In this document: one piece after another, positions 43,401-51,760 of the stretch
How positions within the stretch are numbered: position 1 is the stretch's first letter
Layout of the letters: each line of letters opens with the position of its first letter
Assembly: GCF_001808955.1 (NCBI RefSeq)
Contig: NZ_KV795243.1
Coordinates: 1-64,000 of the forward strand
Source: Rothia sp. HMSC078H08
GTDB lineage: Bacteria > Actinomycetota > Actinomycetes > Actinomycetales > Micrococcaceae
Direction of reading: 5' to 3'
Length of the DNA: 64,000 bases
Made by a program: the position numbers and the translations under genes
The notes under the pieces: generated by a model
Databases searched by the model: none
What the model was told of the DNA's origin: nothing
The model's input: only the letters and a program-made list of their open reading frames with translations

Positions 43401-44510
43401 GGCTTCGGGGTCATCCTGCGGGGAGAATTCGCCACCGAGGGACATGTTGACCACGTTCACGCGGTCGGAGAAGTCGCCGTCACCGTTGGGGTCGAGGGCA
43501 CGGTCGAGTGCCTCAATGACGACGTTGGTGCTGCCGGAGCAACCGAAGACGCGGAAGGCGTAGATTTCAGCGTCGGGGGCGACGCCGGGACCGATCTTCA
43601 TGGTCTTGAGCTGCTCTGCGGTGAGCTTGCTGTAGTCGCCGGTGAAGGTGGTGCCGTCGGCGTTCACGCCGTAGCCTGCCGCGGTGCCCGCCACGTGGGT
43701 GCCGTGGCCGCCGGTGGTGCAGTCGAGCGGGTTGCCGTCGGGGGTTGCGGTGTTGGTGCCGTCGTAGGCGTCACCAACGAGGTCGTAGCCGCCAGCAACC
43801 TTGGTGCGGTTGATGAGTCCGGAGTCTGCGGAGGGCAGCTCGGTGAGCTTGGATGCCTTCTCGTAGTCTTCGAGCTTGCCGCTACCACCGAAGTCGGTGT
43901 GGGTGTAGTCGATGCCGGAGTCGATGACGGCGATCTTCACGCCCTTGCCGGTGTATCCGCCCGCGCCGGCGGGGTTGGTGGTGCCGGTCCAGGTGGCGAG
44001 AGAGCCTGCGTCAACGGCGGCGCCCGCGTTCTGGCGGTACTTGGGCAGGATGGGCGAGATCTTCTCTACGTCGGAGCGGTTGGCGAGTGCCTTGATGGAC
44101 TCGGCGTCACCGCGCACTGCCACGCCGCGTACTGCGTTGTGGGTGGTGTAGAGGACCTGCGCGCCGGACTGGCTGCTGACTTGCTGTGCCTGGCTCTGCA
44201 CCTGGGAGGCGATTGCCTGCACCTGTGAGCTGGTGTTGACGGGTGCCTGCACGCCGGCGCGTACGCCTGCGGGCTGGGTCTGTTCAAAGGCGCCCTTACC
44301 CTTGAAGCGGACGAAGGCGGTGACGGTGCCGCTGGCGTTCTTCATGCTTTCGCTGAGTACCTGCTTGACGGCGTCGGGGTCTTCCGCGGCGTGGGCGGTG
44401 GTGCCCAGGGCTGCGAGGGGGCTCAGCGCCATGCTGAGGGTGAGTAGCCCGCTGCCGATTCGGCGTCGATGCGACCGGCCGCGGGGGTTTGGGGAGGCGG
44501 TGTGTGTCAC
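40485..44510 (-). CDS. SLH-anchored S8 family serine protease 3
   Basis: A 1341-residue member of the same trio. It has a signal peptide (1-41), I9-like propeptide (about 60-155), catalytic Asp197, His269 and Ser632 (GTSMAAPYVTG), the protease-associated insert near 505-530, beta domains with the shared NQGGYRSLLGAFE motif, and three SLH repeats (about 1150-1340). It starts at GTG 44510 behind AAGGAG. It is the most 5' gene of the array, with a 285-bp divergent region in front. The three proteins share the same domain order but differ around the substrate-binding regions, so they may have different targets. Confidence 0.92.
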   Translation of the reverse strand: MTHTASPNPRGRSHRRRIGSGLLTLSMALSPLAALGTTAHAAEDPDAVKQVLSESMKNASGTVTAFVRFKGKGAFEQTQPAGVRAGVQAPVNTSSQVQAIASQVQSQAQQVSSQSGAQVLYTTHNAVRGVAVRGDAESIKALANRSDVEKISPILPKYRQNAGAAVDAGSLATWTGTTNPAGAGGYTGKGVKIAVIDSGIDYTHTDFGGSGKLEDYEKASKLTELPSADSGLINRTKVAGGYDLVGDAYDGTNTATPDGNPLDCTTGGHGTHVAGTAAGYGVNADGTTFTGDYSKLTAEQLKTMKIGPGVAPDAEIYAFRVFGCSGSTNVVIEALDRALDPNGDGDFSDRVNVVNMSLGGEFSPQDDPEAYAVDALTRAGVLSVISAGNANDYSLRGDTYSNSGHPATAASAITVANAYGSTRAVDAAELTDPATGTTRKVRGDYSVSYPWAQAGSKEFTGELTAISENNRYACNALSADEAAAVKGKWVLIDWAKDDGELACGSKVRFDNLEAAGAKGVLLAGNDEEPGLGIAGNDTLPGFRLAASAAKDLRAQITAAEAAGKPLTVRLGNELKSSLRVDTDKLDQLNPMSARGFHGSYGYTKPDIAAPGSYITSAAVATGNNSVTFSGTSMAAPYVTGSAALVMQSHPTYTPAQVKSALMNTATHDVRTESGAAYAVDRVGAGRVDTLAAVQSKSLVYNADKSGTVSLSFGVLEYAPDAGVQTLTREVTVENTDSVAHTYALSYAESTNIPGVEYSFPSAVTLAPGETKKFEVTVRIDPSKLEKTRDAAMDTTQNATEYYTGTETVPAQYRQYIASASGRLVLTEDGTKALRLPVHVAPKPVSTMHAAEDTVTFTQKPSSDEAQKADTGWVKSQISLRGTEVNQGGYRSLLGAFEYGASVDRVAPTSLSLNSNVKANLQYVGASSDAPALKAAGGNADDGTLRFGISTWANWDVVSYENTFTVEIDTDGNNRADYKLVTDRAKGLDYPLVRLYGYKNGNLVELGYYPLNGAWGDVDTNMMDTNTLIMSAPLKDLGLTSANNPDIQYRVSATTQYEWGNVSETGWIKYRPFSPKLWFSGDSSAVAGLHPDASTTTLTAHRSADAIPALGESGTPAKALLLHLHNGTGDLSGTNGAKGNRAEVLNIKEQQTEYITPSRFTDVKNTDQFYTEISWLAQRGITTGYPDGTYRPLESVERGAMAAFFYRMQGSPQFTAPSTPSFKDVPTTHPFYKEIEWMKAQGITTGYSDGTFRPSAPVNRDAMAAFFYRAAGSPHVDLPATSHFSDVSTDNQFYREITWLASKGISTGWPDGTYRPVTPIARDAMAAFIYRYTEKVANQAGR

Positions 44511-44795
44511 GGTGCTCCTTTGCTTGGCTCCCGGGGTGTTTCTGGGAGGCTGGTGTGTTTTTCTAGTGGGTTCCAGCTGGGCTTGAACACACTAGATGTG
44601 AACTAGGATACACCTCAAAGTGGCTTGTGAAGCGTTTATTACTTCTAAATGCATCAAATTGTGGACATGTTCGACCCTTTTCTTTTTCACGTTTTTCATT
44701 TGCATTTGGGTTCAGGTTCTTTTCAGGTTCGGTTGTTACTGTAAAACCATCTATTGAACATCTATCAAAAATGATGGGATAGGGAGGGTCGAACC
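44511..44795. other. Divergent region between subtilase 3 and the membrane protein cluster
   Basis: No gene is supported. It is distinctly AT-rich, with TTCAGGTTC twice (about 44710-44730). Promoters for both directions are expected here but none is clear enough to place. Confidence 0.45.
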
Positions 44796-45410
44796 ATGGT
44801 CAAGCGACGCGTTTCCACTGAGGATTCTGTTCTGCTGATGTCACCCCAGGTTATGCACGGCCGCCCCGGTCCACGGTTGGAACGCATCCATAGGGGAGAG
44901 GTGCAGGGTACCCTCACCGAGTACAGCTCATCCGCCTGGCAGATTGGCGATGTGGTAGGCTACGCCCCCATGGAAAAGCCCCGCGAAACCTTCAATGCGA
45001 AGGGCTTCTTCACTGATTGGAGCGGCTTCACCTGGTACGTGCTGGGTCCACTGCTGCGGATGGTGTTCTGGGTAGCTCTCTTGATCGCGCCGGTGAGCCC
45101 AATGTTCCTCTCCCAAGGTCCTTGGGGAATAAGTGAGGAAATAGGGACGGTGATCTTGATGGTCATCTTTATCCCCCCGCTACTACTCATTGTGGGTTTC
45201 GTCGGCATCCTCGCAGGACTCTGGTGGCTGTTCCTCTGCGTAGGAAAGTTTCTGAATGCTGTTGGGGATGCCATCGAATCGACGCGCCTGCTCGTTAGAC
45301 AGCACAAGATTCAGCAGGATTTTCAATTCCGGCTGGTGTGCGAGTGTACCCCGACCACTGTTAGTTCACCCGCGGTATCACTGCGTCACACTGCTGAGGA
45401 GGAATCATGA
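44796..45410 (+). CDS. Membrane protein of a five-member paralogous cluster (1)
   Basis: A 204-residue protein of unknown family. The cytoplasmic N-terminus carries MHGRPGPRLERIHRGEVQGTL, then DVVGYAPM, followed by two membrane hairpin segments (about 80-105 and 115-150) and a basic C-terminal part with FQFRLVCECTP. The same order of motifs, (Y/H)G.P...L..I, then VGY.P, two TM segments and a terminal F..LVY.R.P, is found in the next four genes. GGGAGGG precedes the ATG. The stop overlaps the start of the next gene (ATGA), so they form an operon. Confidence 0.7.
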   Translation: MVKRRVSTEDSVLLMSPQVMHGRPGPRLERIHRGEVQGTLTEYSSSAWQIGDVVGYAPMEKPRETFNAKGFFTDWSGFTWYVLGPLLRMVFWVALLIAPVSPMFLSQGPWGISEEIGTVILMVIFIPPLLLIVGFVGILAGLWWLFLCVGKFLNAVGDAIESTRLLVRQHKIQQDFQFRLVCECTPTTVSSPAVSLRHTAEEES

Positions 45411-46240
45411 CTGCCGATAAGAAGCAACCCATCGACAATCAATCTGTTTCCCCTAGTCAGCGTGTTTTGAAGGTGGCGCCCCATGTGTATTACGGTCGCC
45501 CCAATACGCAGCTGATGCGCATCCACGCAGATGATGTTCAGGGAACTCTCCCCAATGGAGAATCGCCGGAGGAACACGGCGGCGAGCTGGTTGGTTACTG
45601 CCCTCTGCCGGTTCCTAACCGCAAGCCCCACACTGGTAGACGCGTGGTGGAGGTGCTGGTGTACCTAGCGTTGGCTATCGCGGCGAATCCTTTCGTATAT
45701 TTCTTGTTGCCTTCTTATACCCTGAGCGAAGAAACTCTAGGTTCTCTTTACCTGGCAGGCATAGGATTTTCGGTGCTGAGCATCGGTATTCTTCCGCTAA
45801 CGCTGTTCTTTTTCTCTCTGTGGGCTCTCATCAATTTCTTAGGTGTGATGGTGCGGCTCATCTGGAGGCGTAAGGCCGGGGAGAAACTTACGTTCCGGCT
45901 GGTGTATGACTGCGCCCCGCCCTCTAAAACAAACCAGGAGCGCTACGCTTCGCGGCATCGTAGTGGCATTACTCAGCCGGTGACGAGTTTTGGCGGTTCG
46001 TCTGATTCATCTCAGAAGGGGGAGGCGAAGCTTCTGTTCTTTGCCGTTTCCGTACTGAATCCTTATATTGCGGCGGGGATTCTCTCCATTACGGGCCTGT
46101 TCGGGGCGGGGCCACTCGTCGCAGCTCTCTTTATGATGGTGAATCAGGTGAGCGCAGGGCTCATGGGGATTCCCGGCATCATCTGGTTTGTGGCGTGGAT
46201 TCTGAGCATCGTGCGGCTTAACGAAGCGGCCGAGGCTTAA
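45407..46240 (+). CDS. Membrane protein of the paralogous cluster (2)
   Basis: A 277-residue member of the cluster. Motifs are YYGRPNTQLMRIHADDVQGTL, ELVGYCPLP, two TM segments (about 80-105 and 118-145), then FRLVYDCAPP. It has an additional C-terminal part with two more TM segments (about 207-235 and 245-270) that the others lack. It overlaps gene 1 by 4 nt and carries its own GAGGAGG ribosome-binding site. No known domain is recognised. Confidence 0.7.
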   Translation: MTADKKQPIDNQSVSPSQRVLKVAPHVYYGRPNTQLMRIHADDVQGTLPNGESPEEHGGELVGYCPLPVPNRKPHTGRRVVEVLVYLALAIAANPFVYFLLPSYTLSEETLGSLYLAGIGFSVLSIGILPLTLFFFSLWALINFLGVMVRLIWRRKAGEKLTFRLVYDCAPPSKTNQERYASRHRSGITQPVTSFGGSSDSSQKGEAKLLFFAVSVLNPYIAAGILSITGLFGAGPLVAALFMMVNQVSAGLMGIPGIIWFVAWILSIVRLNEAAEA

Positions 46241-46356
46241 GCAGACTAGCCACTGGCTCAAAGAACAGCTACGGGATTGAGCCCCCGCGCACCGAACACA
46301 CAATGTAGACAACACAACAGACACTAACAAGCAGACAAGCATTGGAGGAGGTCACC

Positions 46357-47301
46357 GTGGTGGAGCATAGCGAAGCACCGAAAAACCCTCAGAACCCAAC
46401 CGAGAAGAGTGATAGCGAGTATCAGCCCCTGTGGGATATGGATCAGCCCGCACCCGAATACTCGGCTTTGCTTCTTCACGGAACGCCGGTTCCCGCACCG
46501 ACCGGGGGTATTCCCGAGCCGGTGAAGGAGGTCATGGAAATACAGAAGGCTCATTCTGCATCCGCGTCTGCTGGCCCATCGGTTCCTACAACACCTGATT
46601 CTGCAGTGCCCGCTCCTGCAGCGTCTATTCTGCCGGTTTCTGCTCCTGCGCCCTCTGTGCAGGCTGCGTACTTTTTCCCTTCGGCGACGGGTCACCCGGT
46701 GCTGAACCGGCCGCTGTATGGCCGCCCGGGCCCCACGATGCGCCGCATGTCCCCCATGGGCACGGATGCTGGCGCATCTGCACACCGGCAGGTGCCGACC
46801 GCTTTTCCTGCCTGGATGGATGAGAAAGTAGTCGGTACTCCGCGACCTATCGGGTATATCTCAGCAACCCCACTTGCGGGCAAGGTGCGCGGATCAGACC
46901 TGTGGAAGAAGGCCTGGCCTGAGCTCATTGCCCTCTTCTTCGTGGGTGTGGTGTTAAATCCCCTGACTTATCTTCTGTTGGCTACCGTTACAGGGGACCC
47001 TCAGATCGGTGGGTATGTCTTCTACTACTTCTTGATGCTTTCTCTGCTGACGATGGGTCTTCCCATGTTCTTGTGGGGTGGGGCACTGTTTTTTGCGCTA
47101 GTCCGAGTTAGCCGAAAGTACCGGGCACTGAAGTGGGAGGCTATGCCGCTTGGGTCGTTCTGGTTCTATCTGGTGTACGACCGTCTGCCCAAGAACACCG
47201 AGGAAATGCAGGGAATCCTGGGCGCAACGTCTTCGATGTCCTCTGCGGCGGTTGCTCCTACCCCTGCGCCGCCGAACTCACATATGGGCGGCGCATCATG
47301 A
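46357..47301 (+). CDS. Membrane protein of the paralogous cluster (3)
   Basis: A 314-residue member. The long N-terminus contains EYQPLWDMDQPAPEYSALLL, which recurs almost unchanged in member 5, and an Ala/Pro/Ser-rich linker. Then come LYGRPGPTMRRM, PIGYISATPL, two TM segments (about 190-215 and 225-250) and FWFYLVYDRLP. The frame opens earlier, but GGAGGAG (46344-46350) points to the GTG at 46357 (or the next codon, 46360). Its TGA overlaps the ATG of member 4. The linker composition suggests a flexible cytoplasmic tether. Confidence 0.7.
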   Translation: MVEHSEAPKNPQNPTEKSDSEYQPLWDMDQPAPEYSALLLHGTPVPAPTGGIPEPVKEVMEIQKAHSASASAGPSVPTTPDSAVPAPAASILPVSAPAPSVQAAYFFPSATGHPVLNRPLYGRPGPTMRRMSPMGTDAGASAHRQVPTAFPAWMDEKVVGTPRPIGYISATPLAGKVRGSDLWKKAWPELIALFFVGVVLNPLTYLLLATVTGDPQIGGYVFYYFLMLSLLTMGLPMFLWGGALFFALVRVSRKYRALKWEAMPLGSFWFYLVYDRLPKNTEEMQGILGATSSMSSAAVAPTPAPPNSHMGGAS

Positions 47302-47960
47302 CCGGCGGAGCGCAGGCGCAGACCCCGCAATGGCGTATGGATTCCTTCACCGTTGATGCCGCCCTGCCTGTGGCGACGGAACCTGTCTACGGTATTCCCG
47401 ACCCAAGTCTGCAGCCCATGCAACTACTGAGTGCGCTGTCGAAGGATGCCGGACCCACGCAGGTGGCTTCCGTGCGCTGGCAGAATCAGCCCGGCACCGC
47501 GACGGCTCTGTCTGAACCGGCTCTGTCAGCACCGGGGGAAGACACCGGCGAAGCTCGGGTTGTTGGCTACATCCCCGCAAGTACACCGGAGGCCACCGTT
47601 GATTGGGCTAAGGCTCGTCTCGGGTACATGTGGTGGCTGGTTTTGTGTGTGGTGTTGCAGGTGATTAACCCGTTCCTTGTGCTACCCCTGCTGTACATGG
47701 TGAATGAGCGGGTTGCCGGGGAGGTTCTTGGCGCCTATTTCTTTGTCTGGCTGTATTCGTTTTTTACGGTGCCCTTTATCTGGCTTGGCTTGATGATTTA
47801 TTCGCTGGTGAAGCTCTCGCAGAAGCGGCGGGAGGCGGTAGCGAGGGCAACGACGTACGGTGCGTTCTGGTACCACCCGGTGTACGACCGCACCCTGCAG
47901 GAGGGTGCCCACCCGGACGAAGCGGGGGAGCCCGAGGGAGTGTCAGTGCCGGCGGAGTAG
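47298..47960 (+). CDS. Membrane protein of the paralogous cluster (4)
   Basis: A 220-residue member, translationally coupled to the previous gene by ATGA at 47298. It shows VYGIPDPSLQPMQLL, ARVVGYIPAST, two TM segments (about 115-140 and 145-170) with the conserved NPF at the start of the first hairpin, and FWYHPVYDRTL near the end. It lacks the EYQPLWD leader of members 3 and 5. The frame is open upstream as far as 47133, but that part overlaps member 3 and is not coding. Confidence 0.7.
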   Translation: MTGGAQAQTPQWRMDSFTVDAALPVATEPVYGIPDPSLQPMQLLSALSKDAGPTQVASVRWQNQPGTATALSEPALSAPGEDTGEARVVGYIPASTPEATVDWAKARLGYMWWLVLCVVLQVINPFLVLPLLYMVNERVAGEVLGAYFFVWLYSFFTVPFIWLGLMIYSLVKLSQKRREAVARATTYGAFWYHPVYDRTLQEGAHPDEAGEPEGVSVPAE

Positions 47961-48001
47961 CTTCCCGCAAATGCCCCCAGTAGACCCCTGGTAACGTTGA
48001 A

Positions 48002-48052
48002 CCCCCGGCAGTGTTAACACGTGCGTGTTGGCGCTTGTCGGGGGCTTTTTCT
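48002..48052 (+). terminator. Terminator after the first four cluster genes
   Basis: CCCCCG (48002-48007) pairs with CGGGGG (48039-48044) around an inner GTGTT-rich hairpin, followed by CTTTTTCTC. Confidence 0.7.
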
Positions 48053-48145
48053 CAGCTTTTATCAGGCAGGTTTCAAGGGACTGCCCAGCGCCCGCTGGTA
48101 CGGTGGTGCCACTAGGAGTATGTCTGGTAAGCGAAGGAGACGACC

Positions 48146-49315
48146 ATGGCAGACCGCCCCACTGAAAAGAAGGAAACTGCAAAGAAGGACGAGGCGTACC
48201 AGCCCCTCTGGGACACCGACCAGTCCGTCCCGGAATACATGACGCTACTCATGGGCGAGCAGACGCAGAAAAATGAAGACGCTGAGCTATATGAAGAATC
48301 CGACGACGAAGAGCTAGAACACCCCGACCCCGATTATGAATACGTCTACCCGGGTGCCCCCAAGCGCTACGACTCCGCGCGGAAAGACTCAGAAGACGAA
48401 CCCGAAGACTCTCATGACACCGACAAAATCGACGAGCCGGAAGACACCTCAGAAGATACCTCAGAAGACACCCCGGAAGATACTCACGAATCTCGCAAGG
48501 ACGACGAGGCGAACCACCCGGTAGCGCTCGCCTCCACTGAACAGGCTCAGCAAGAGCAGACTCAGGCAACGCACGCCTACGGCGAGTACGTTCGGCTGGA
48601 ACACCTCGGTCTGCAACCGGGCGCTATTCTGCCGGTCATCCCCGACCCGCTCTTCGGCACCCCCGACTCAAAACTCATCGAAATGCGCCTACTGGACCGC
48701 TCCCACGACGAGTCCGCACCCATGCAGGCGTGCGCTGCCCACCTGAACCCGGTCAAGAATGAGGAGAACCCCACCTCGCGGGCGGCAATGATCCAGCCGG
48801 TAGGCTACGTTCCCATCAATAATCCGTTTGCTGGCTCCAACATTGAAGAGATCGAGAGTCAGCGCACATTCTGGAAGACCGTGCTTATTGTCCTGCTGAT
48901 ACTGAACCCGTTTGTGCTGGTTCCTCTGGTGAGTATGTTCGATAGTAGTGCTGGCATGTCGATGCTGCTCTTCTTCATCACTATCGGCGTGGGATCGTTG
49001 TTTGTGGTGCCGATCCTATGGATTGTGGGTATTGTTCAGGCGGTGAAGCGTAAGAATCAGCTGAGGGAACTCCTCCAGAAAATAGAGACGGCACATGCCG
49101 AGTTCTGGTACTACCTCGTGTACAACCGCCTGCCGGACGGCTACACGGGCGTCAATGGCTTCACGAAGGAAGAAGAGGATTCTTTCTCGGTGTACGAGTT
49201 TCTGAAAAAGCAAGAACACGCAAAGCTACACGAGGCCGCCGCACAGCGCGAGGCTGCCGCACTACATAAGCCCGCCGCGCATCCTGCGCTCGCTGATGAA
49301 GAGAAACAGGACTAA
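48146..49315 (+). CDS. Membrane protein of the paralogous cluster (5)
   Basis: A 389-residue member separated from the others by a terminator. It starts with an EAYQPLWDTDQSVPEYMTLL module nearly identical to member 3, followed by a highly acidic stretch (residues about 45-130, rich in Asp/Glu with SEDTPEDT repeats). Then come LFGTPDSKLIEMRLL, PVGYVPINNPF, two TM segments (about 248-272 and 278-305), FWYYLVYNRLP and an Ala/His-rich tail. AAGGAGA precedes the ATG. The acidic repeat suggests binding of basic partners or metal; this is speculative. Confidence 0.7.
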   Translation: MADRPTEKKETAKKDEAYQPLWDTDQSVPEYMTLLMGEQTQKNEDAELYEESDDEELEHPDPDYEYVYPGAPKRYDSARKDSEDEPEDSHDTDKIDEPEDTSEDTSEDTPEDTHESRKDDEANHPVALASTEQAQQEQTQATHAYGEYVRLEHLGLQPGAILPVIPDPLFGTPDSKLIEMRLLDRSHDESAPMQACAAHLNPVKNEENPTSRAAMIQPVGYVPINNPFAGSNIEEIESQRTFWKTVLIVLLILNPFVLVPLVSMFDSSAGMSMLLFFITIGVGSLFVVPILWIVGIVQAVKRKNQLRELLQKIETAHAEFWYYLVYNRLPDGYTGVNGFTKEEEDSFSVYEFLKKQEHAKLHEAAAQREAAALHKPAAHPALADEEKQD

Positions 49316-49342
49316 CCTCGGCCAGCCCACACCGTATAACGA

Positions 49343-49395
49343 CCTGCCCCTCCACGTACGTAACACCGCGTGGAGGGGCAGGGGCGTCTTTTTGT
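49343..49395 (+). terminator. Terminator after the membrane protein cluster
   Basis: A 14-bp perfect stem (49343-49356 with 49369-49382) and GTCTTTTTGTG tail. Confidence 0.85.
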
Positions 49396-49591
49396 GTCAT
49401 ATTCGGGTTTCTTCGCCTGCTGTCCGGCGAGGGTTAATATTCCATTTACCTTGCCTTGATAGGGTGAAACCATCACGAGCGTTGCGACCAAGTAGAGCGA
49501 GGCGGGCACCCTCCGAGAACGGCGAGTTAGCCTGCCGCCGCACCTCAACGATTAGCTGTATCCACTCATCGATAGATTAAGGAAAAGAACG

Positions 49592-50062
49592 ATGTCCCAG
49601 AACCCGAACCCTGAACAGTACAACCAGTACTCCCAGCAGGCACCCTCCTACTCGCAGGCGCCGGGTCAGCAGCCCAACGGTTACGTAGTCTCCTCCAAGG
49701 ACGACCAGAACATGGCGATGCTCGCGCACCTGGCTTCTGCAATTCTGTCTCTGCTGTCCTTCGCATCCGCAAGTATTCTCGCGCCGCTGGTCATGTGGTT
49801 CATCTACAAGGACAAGCCCGGTTACTCCTTCACTAAGGAAGCATCCCGCCGCGCGTTCAACTTCAACTTCTCCCTGTGGGTCATCAGCATGGCTTCCTGG
49901 CTGCTGATTATTCTGACCTTCGGCATCCTGGGCATCATCCTGTGGGTCGTCCCGATGGTTGTGGCTATCCTGATGGTTATCTTCCACAGCCTGGCTGCTC
50001 TGGCCGCAAACCGCGGTGAGCAGTACACCTACCCGATGACCTTCATCGAGATCATCAAGTAG
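49592..50062 (+). CDS. DUF4870 domain membrane protein
   Basis: A 156-residue protein with a Tyr/Gln/Pro-rich N-terminus (EQYNQYSQQAPSYSQAPG) and the DUF4870 core: DDQNMAMLAHLASAILS, APLVMWFIYKDKPGYSF, EASRRAFNFNFS and two closing TM helices ending in the AALAANRGEQYTYPMT segment. Family members are small four-helix membrane proteins of unknown function. AAGGAAAAG precedes the ATG. It stands alone between terminators. Confidence 0.88.
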   Translation: MSQNPNPEQYNQYSQQAPSYSQAPGQQPNGYVVSSKDDQNMAMLAHLASAILSLLSFASASILAPLVMWFIYKDKPGYSFTKEASRRAFNFNFSLWVISMASWLLIILTFGILGIILWVVPMVVAILMVIFHSLAALAANRGEQYTYPMTFIEIIK

Positions 50063-50085
50063 TCTTCATAAGCTCATACCGGTAG

Positions 50086-50114
50086 CGCCCCCGTCCAAAT
50101 ATCGGATGGGGGCG
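50086..50114 (+). terminator. Terminator after the DUF4870 gene
   Basis: CGCCCCCGTCC (50086-50096) pairs with GGATGGGGGCG (50104-50114), with one G-U pair. Confidence 0.7.
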
Positions 50115-50298
50115 TTGCCGTGCCCGGTGAGGCTCACCGGCACCGTATCCGGCACGCCTACCGCCCCGTCACACGGGACTTAAAGGGGCGGGCACGGTAT
50201 CATTAGAAGAGGTGTGCCTACCCGGATCATGAGGCGGTAGGTCGCCGCCGCGCCGTGAAATCCGGTGCGTATCTTCAAGGCTTTCAAGGAGCACAAAA

Positions 50299-51591
50299 AT
50301 GTCAGCTGTCGTGATTGTGGGCGCCCAGTGGGGCGATGAGGGTAAGGGTAAGGCAACCGACCTGCTCGGCCCCCGCGTAGACTACGTGGTCAAGCCCAAC
50401 GGCGGTAACAACGCCGGTCACACCGTGGTGGTGAACGGCCAGAAGTTTGAGCTGAAGCTGCTGCCCGCGGGTATTCTGAGCGATAACGCCGTCCCCGTGA
50501 TTGGTAACGGCGTGGTTGTTAACCCCGAGGCTCTTTTCGCTGAGATTGACGGCCTTGAGGCCCGCGGCGCTGACACCTCCCGCCTGAAGATTTCCGCTAA
50601 CGCACACCTGGTCGCACCCTACCACCAGACCATGGACAAGGTGACTGAGCGTTTCCTCGGCAAGCGCGCTATCGGCACCACCGGCCGCGGTATCGGCCCG
50701 ACCTACATGGATAAGGTTGGCCGCCTCGGCATCCGTGTTCAGGACATCCTGGACGAGTCGATCCTGCGTCAGAAGGTTGAAGGCGCACTGCGCCAGAAGA
50801 ACGAACTGCTGGTGAAGGTCTACAACCGCCGCCACGTTGAGGTTGACGAGATCGTTGAGTACTTCATGTCTTACGCTGAGCGTCTGAAGCCGATGATTGT
50901 GGACACCACCCAGCTGCTGAACAAGGCACTGGACGAGGGTAAGACCCTGCTGATGGAGGGCGGCCAGGCAACCTTCCTGGACGTTGACCACGGCACCTAC
51001 CCGTTCGTGACCTCCTCCAACCCGACCTCCGGCGGCGCGTGCGTCGGTTCGGGGGTGGGCCCGACCCGCATCTCCCGTGTGATTGGTATTCAGAAGGCGT
51101 ACACCACTCGCGTGGGTGCTGGCCCCTTCCCGACTGAGCTGTTCGATGAGATGGGCGAGTTCCTGCGCACCACCGGCGGCGAGTTCGGCGTGAACACTGG
51201 CCGCCCGCGTCGTTGCGGCTGGTACGACGCCGTGCTGGCGCGTCAGGCTGTGCGCATCAACGGTTTCACCGACCTGTTCATCACCAAGCTGGACGTGCTG
51301 ACTGGCCTGGATAAGATCCCGGTCTGCGTGGCTTACGACGTTGACGGTGTGCGCCACGACGAGATGCCGATGACTCAGACCGAGTTCCACCACGCTAAGC
51401 CGATTTTCGAGTACTACGATGGCTGGACCGAGAACATTTCGGATGCGAAGAGCCTGGATGAGCTGCCCGAGAACGCCCGCAAGTACGTGCTGAAGCTGGA
51501 AGAGATTTCTGGCTGCCGTATCTCTGCGATTGGTGTGGGCCCGGACCGCGACCAGACCATCGTGGTCCGCGACCTCATCAACGAAGACTAA
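50299..51591 (+). CDS. purA: Adenylosuccinate synthetase
   Basis: A 430-residue cytosolic enzyme that joins IMP and aspartate with GTP, the first committed step to AMP. It starts with the P-loop [28 protein letters not shown], the IMP-binding [38 protein letters not shown] and [12 protein letters not shown] follow in the normal order. Length is typical and no residue is missing. AAGGAGCAC lies before the ATG. It stands alone with a good terminator; no purine riboswitch is visible in the 180-bp leader region. Confidence 0.98.
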   Translation: MSAVVIVGAQWGDEGKGKATDLLGPRVDYVVKPNGGNNAGHTVVVNGQKFELKLLPAGILSDNAVPVIGNGVVVNPEALFAEIDGLEARGADTSRLKISANAHLVAPYHQTMDKVTERFLGKRAIGTTGRGIGPTYMDKVGRLGIRVQDILDESILRQKVEGALRQKNELLVKVYNRRHVEVDEIVEYFMSYAERLKPMIVDTTQLLNKALDEGKTLLMEGGQATFLDVDHGTYPFVTSSNPTSGGACVGSGVGPTRISRVIGIQKAYTTRVGAGPFPTELFDEMGEFLRTTGGEFGVNTGRPRRCGWYDAVLARQAVRINGFTDLFITKLDVLTGLDKIPVCVAYDVDGVRHDEMPMTQTEFHHAKPIFEYYDGWTENISDAKSLDELPENARKYVLKLEEISGCRISAIGVGPDRDQTIVVRDLINED

Positions 51592-51611
51592 GCGCAATAG
51601 CTCAATACGTG

Positions 51612-51655
51612 AAAGCCCCCGGAAGGTGCCTGCACGGTACCGGCCGGGGGCTTTT
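51612..51655 (+). terminator. purA terminator
   Basis: AAAGCCCCCGG (51612-51622) pairs with CCGGGGGCTTT (51644-51654) and runs into a T-rich tail. Confidence 0.8.
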
Positions 51656-51760
51656 CCATGCCAGGTGCACACGCGGTGCACATGACCAGGCGGGGCGTGT
51701 GCCGTATGCTGGAAAGAGCGCCCACACACGTGGCGCCAAAGCGTTCAGAGGAGAAAAACG

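Noticed and set aside
47133..47297. N-terminal extension of cluster protein 4
   Set aside because: It overlaps protein 3 in another frame, whereas ATG at 47298 makes a standard ATGA coupling.
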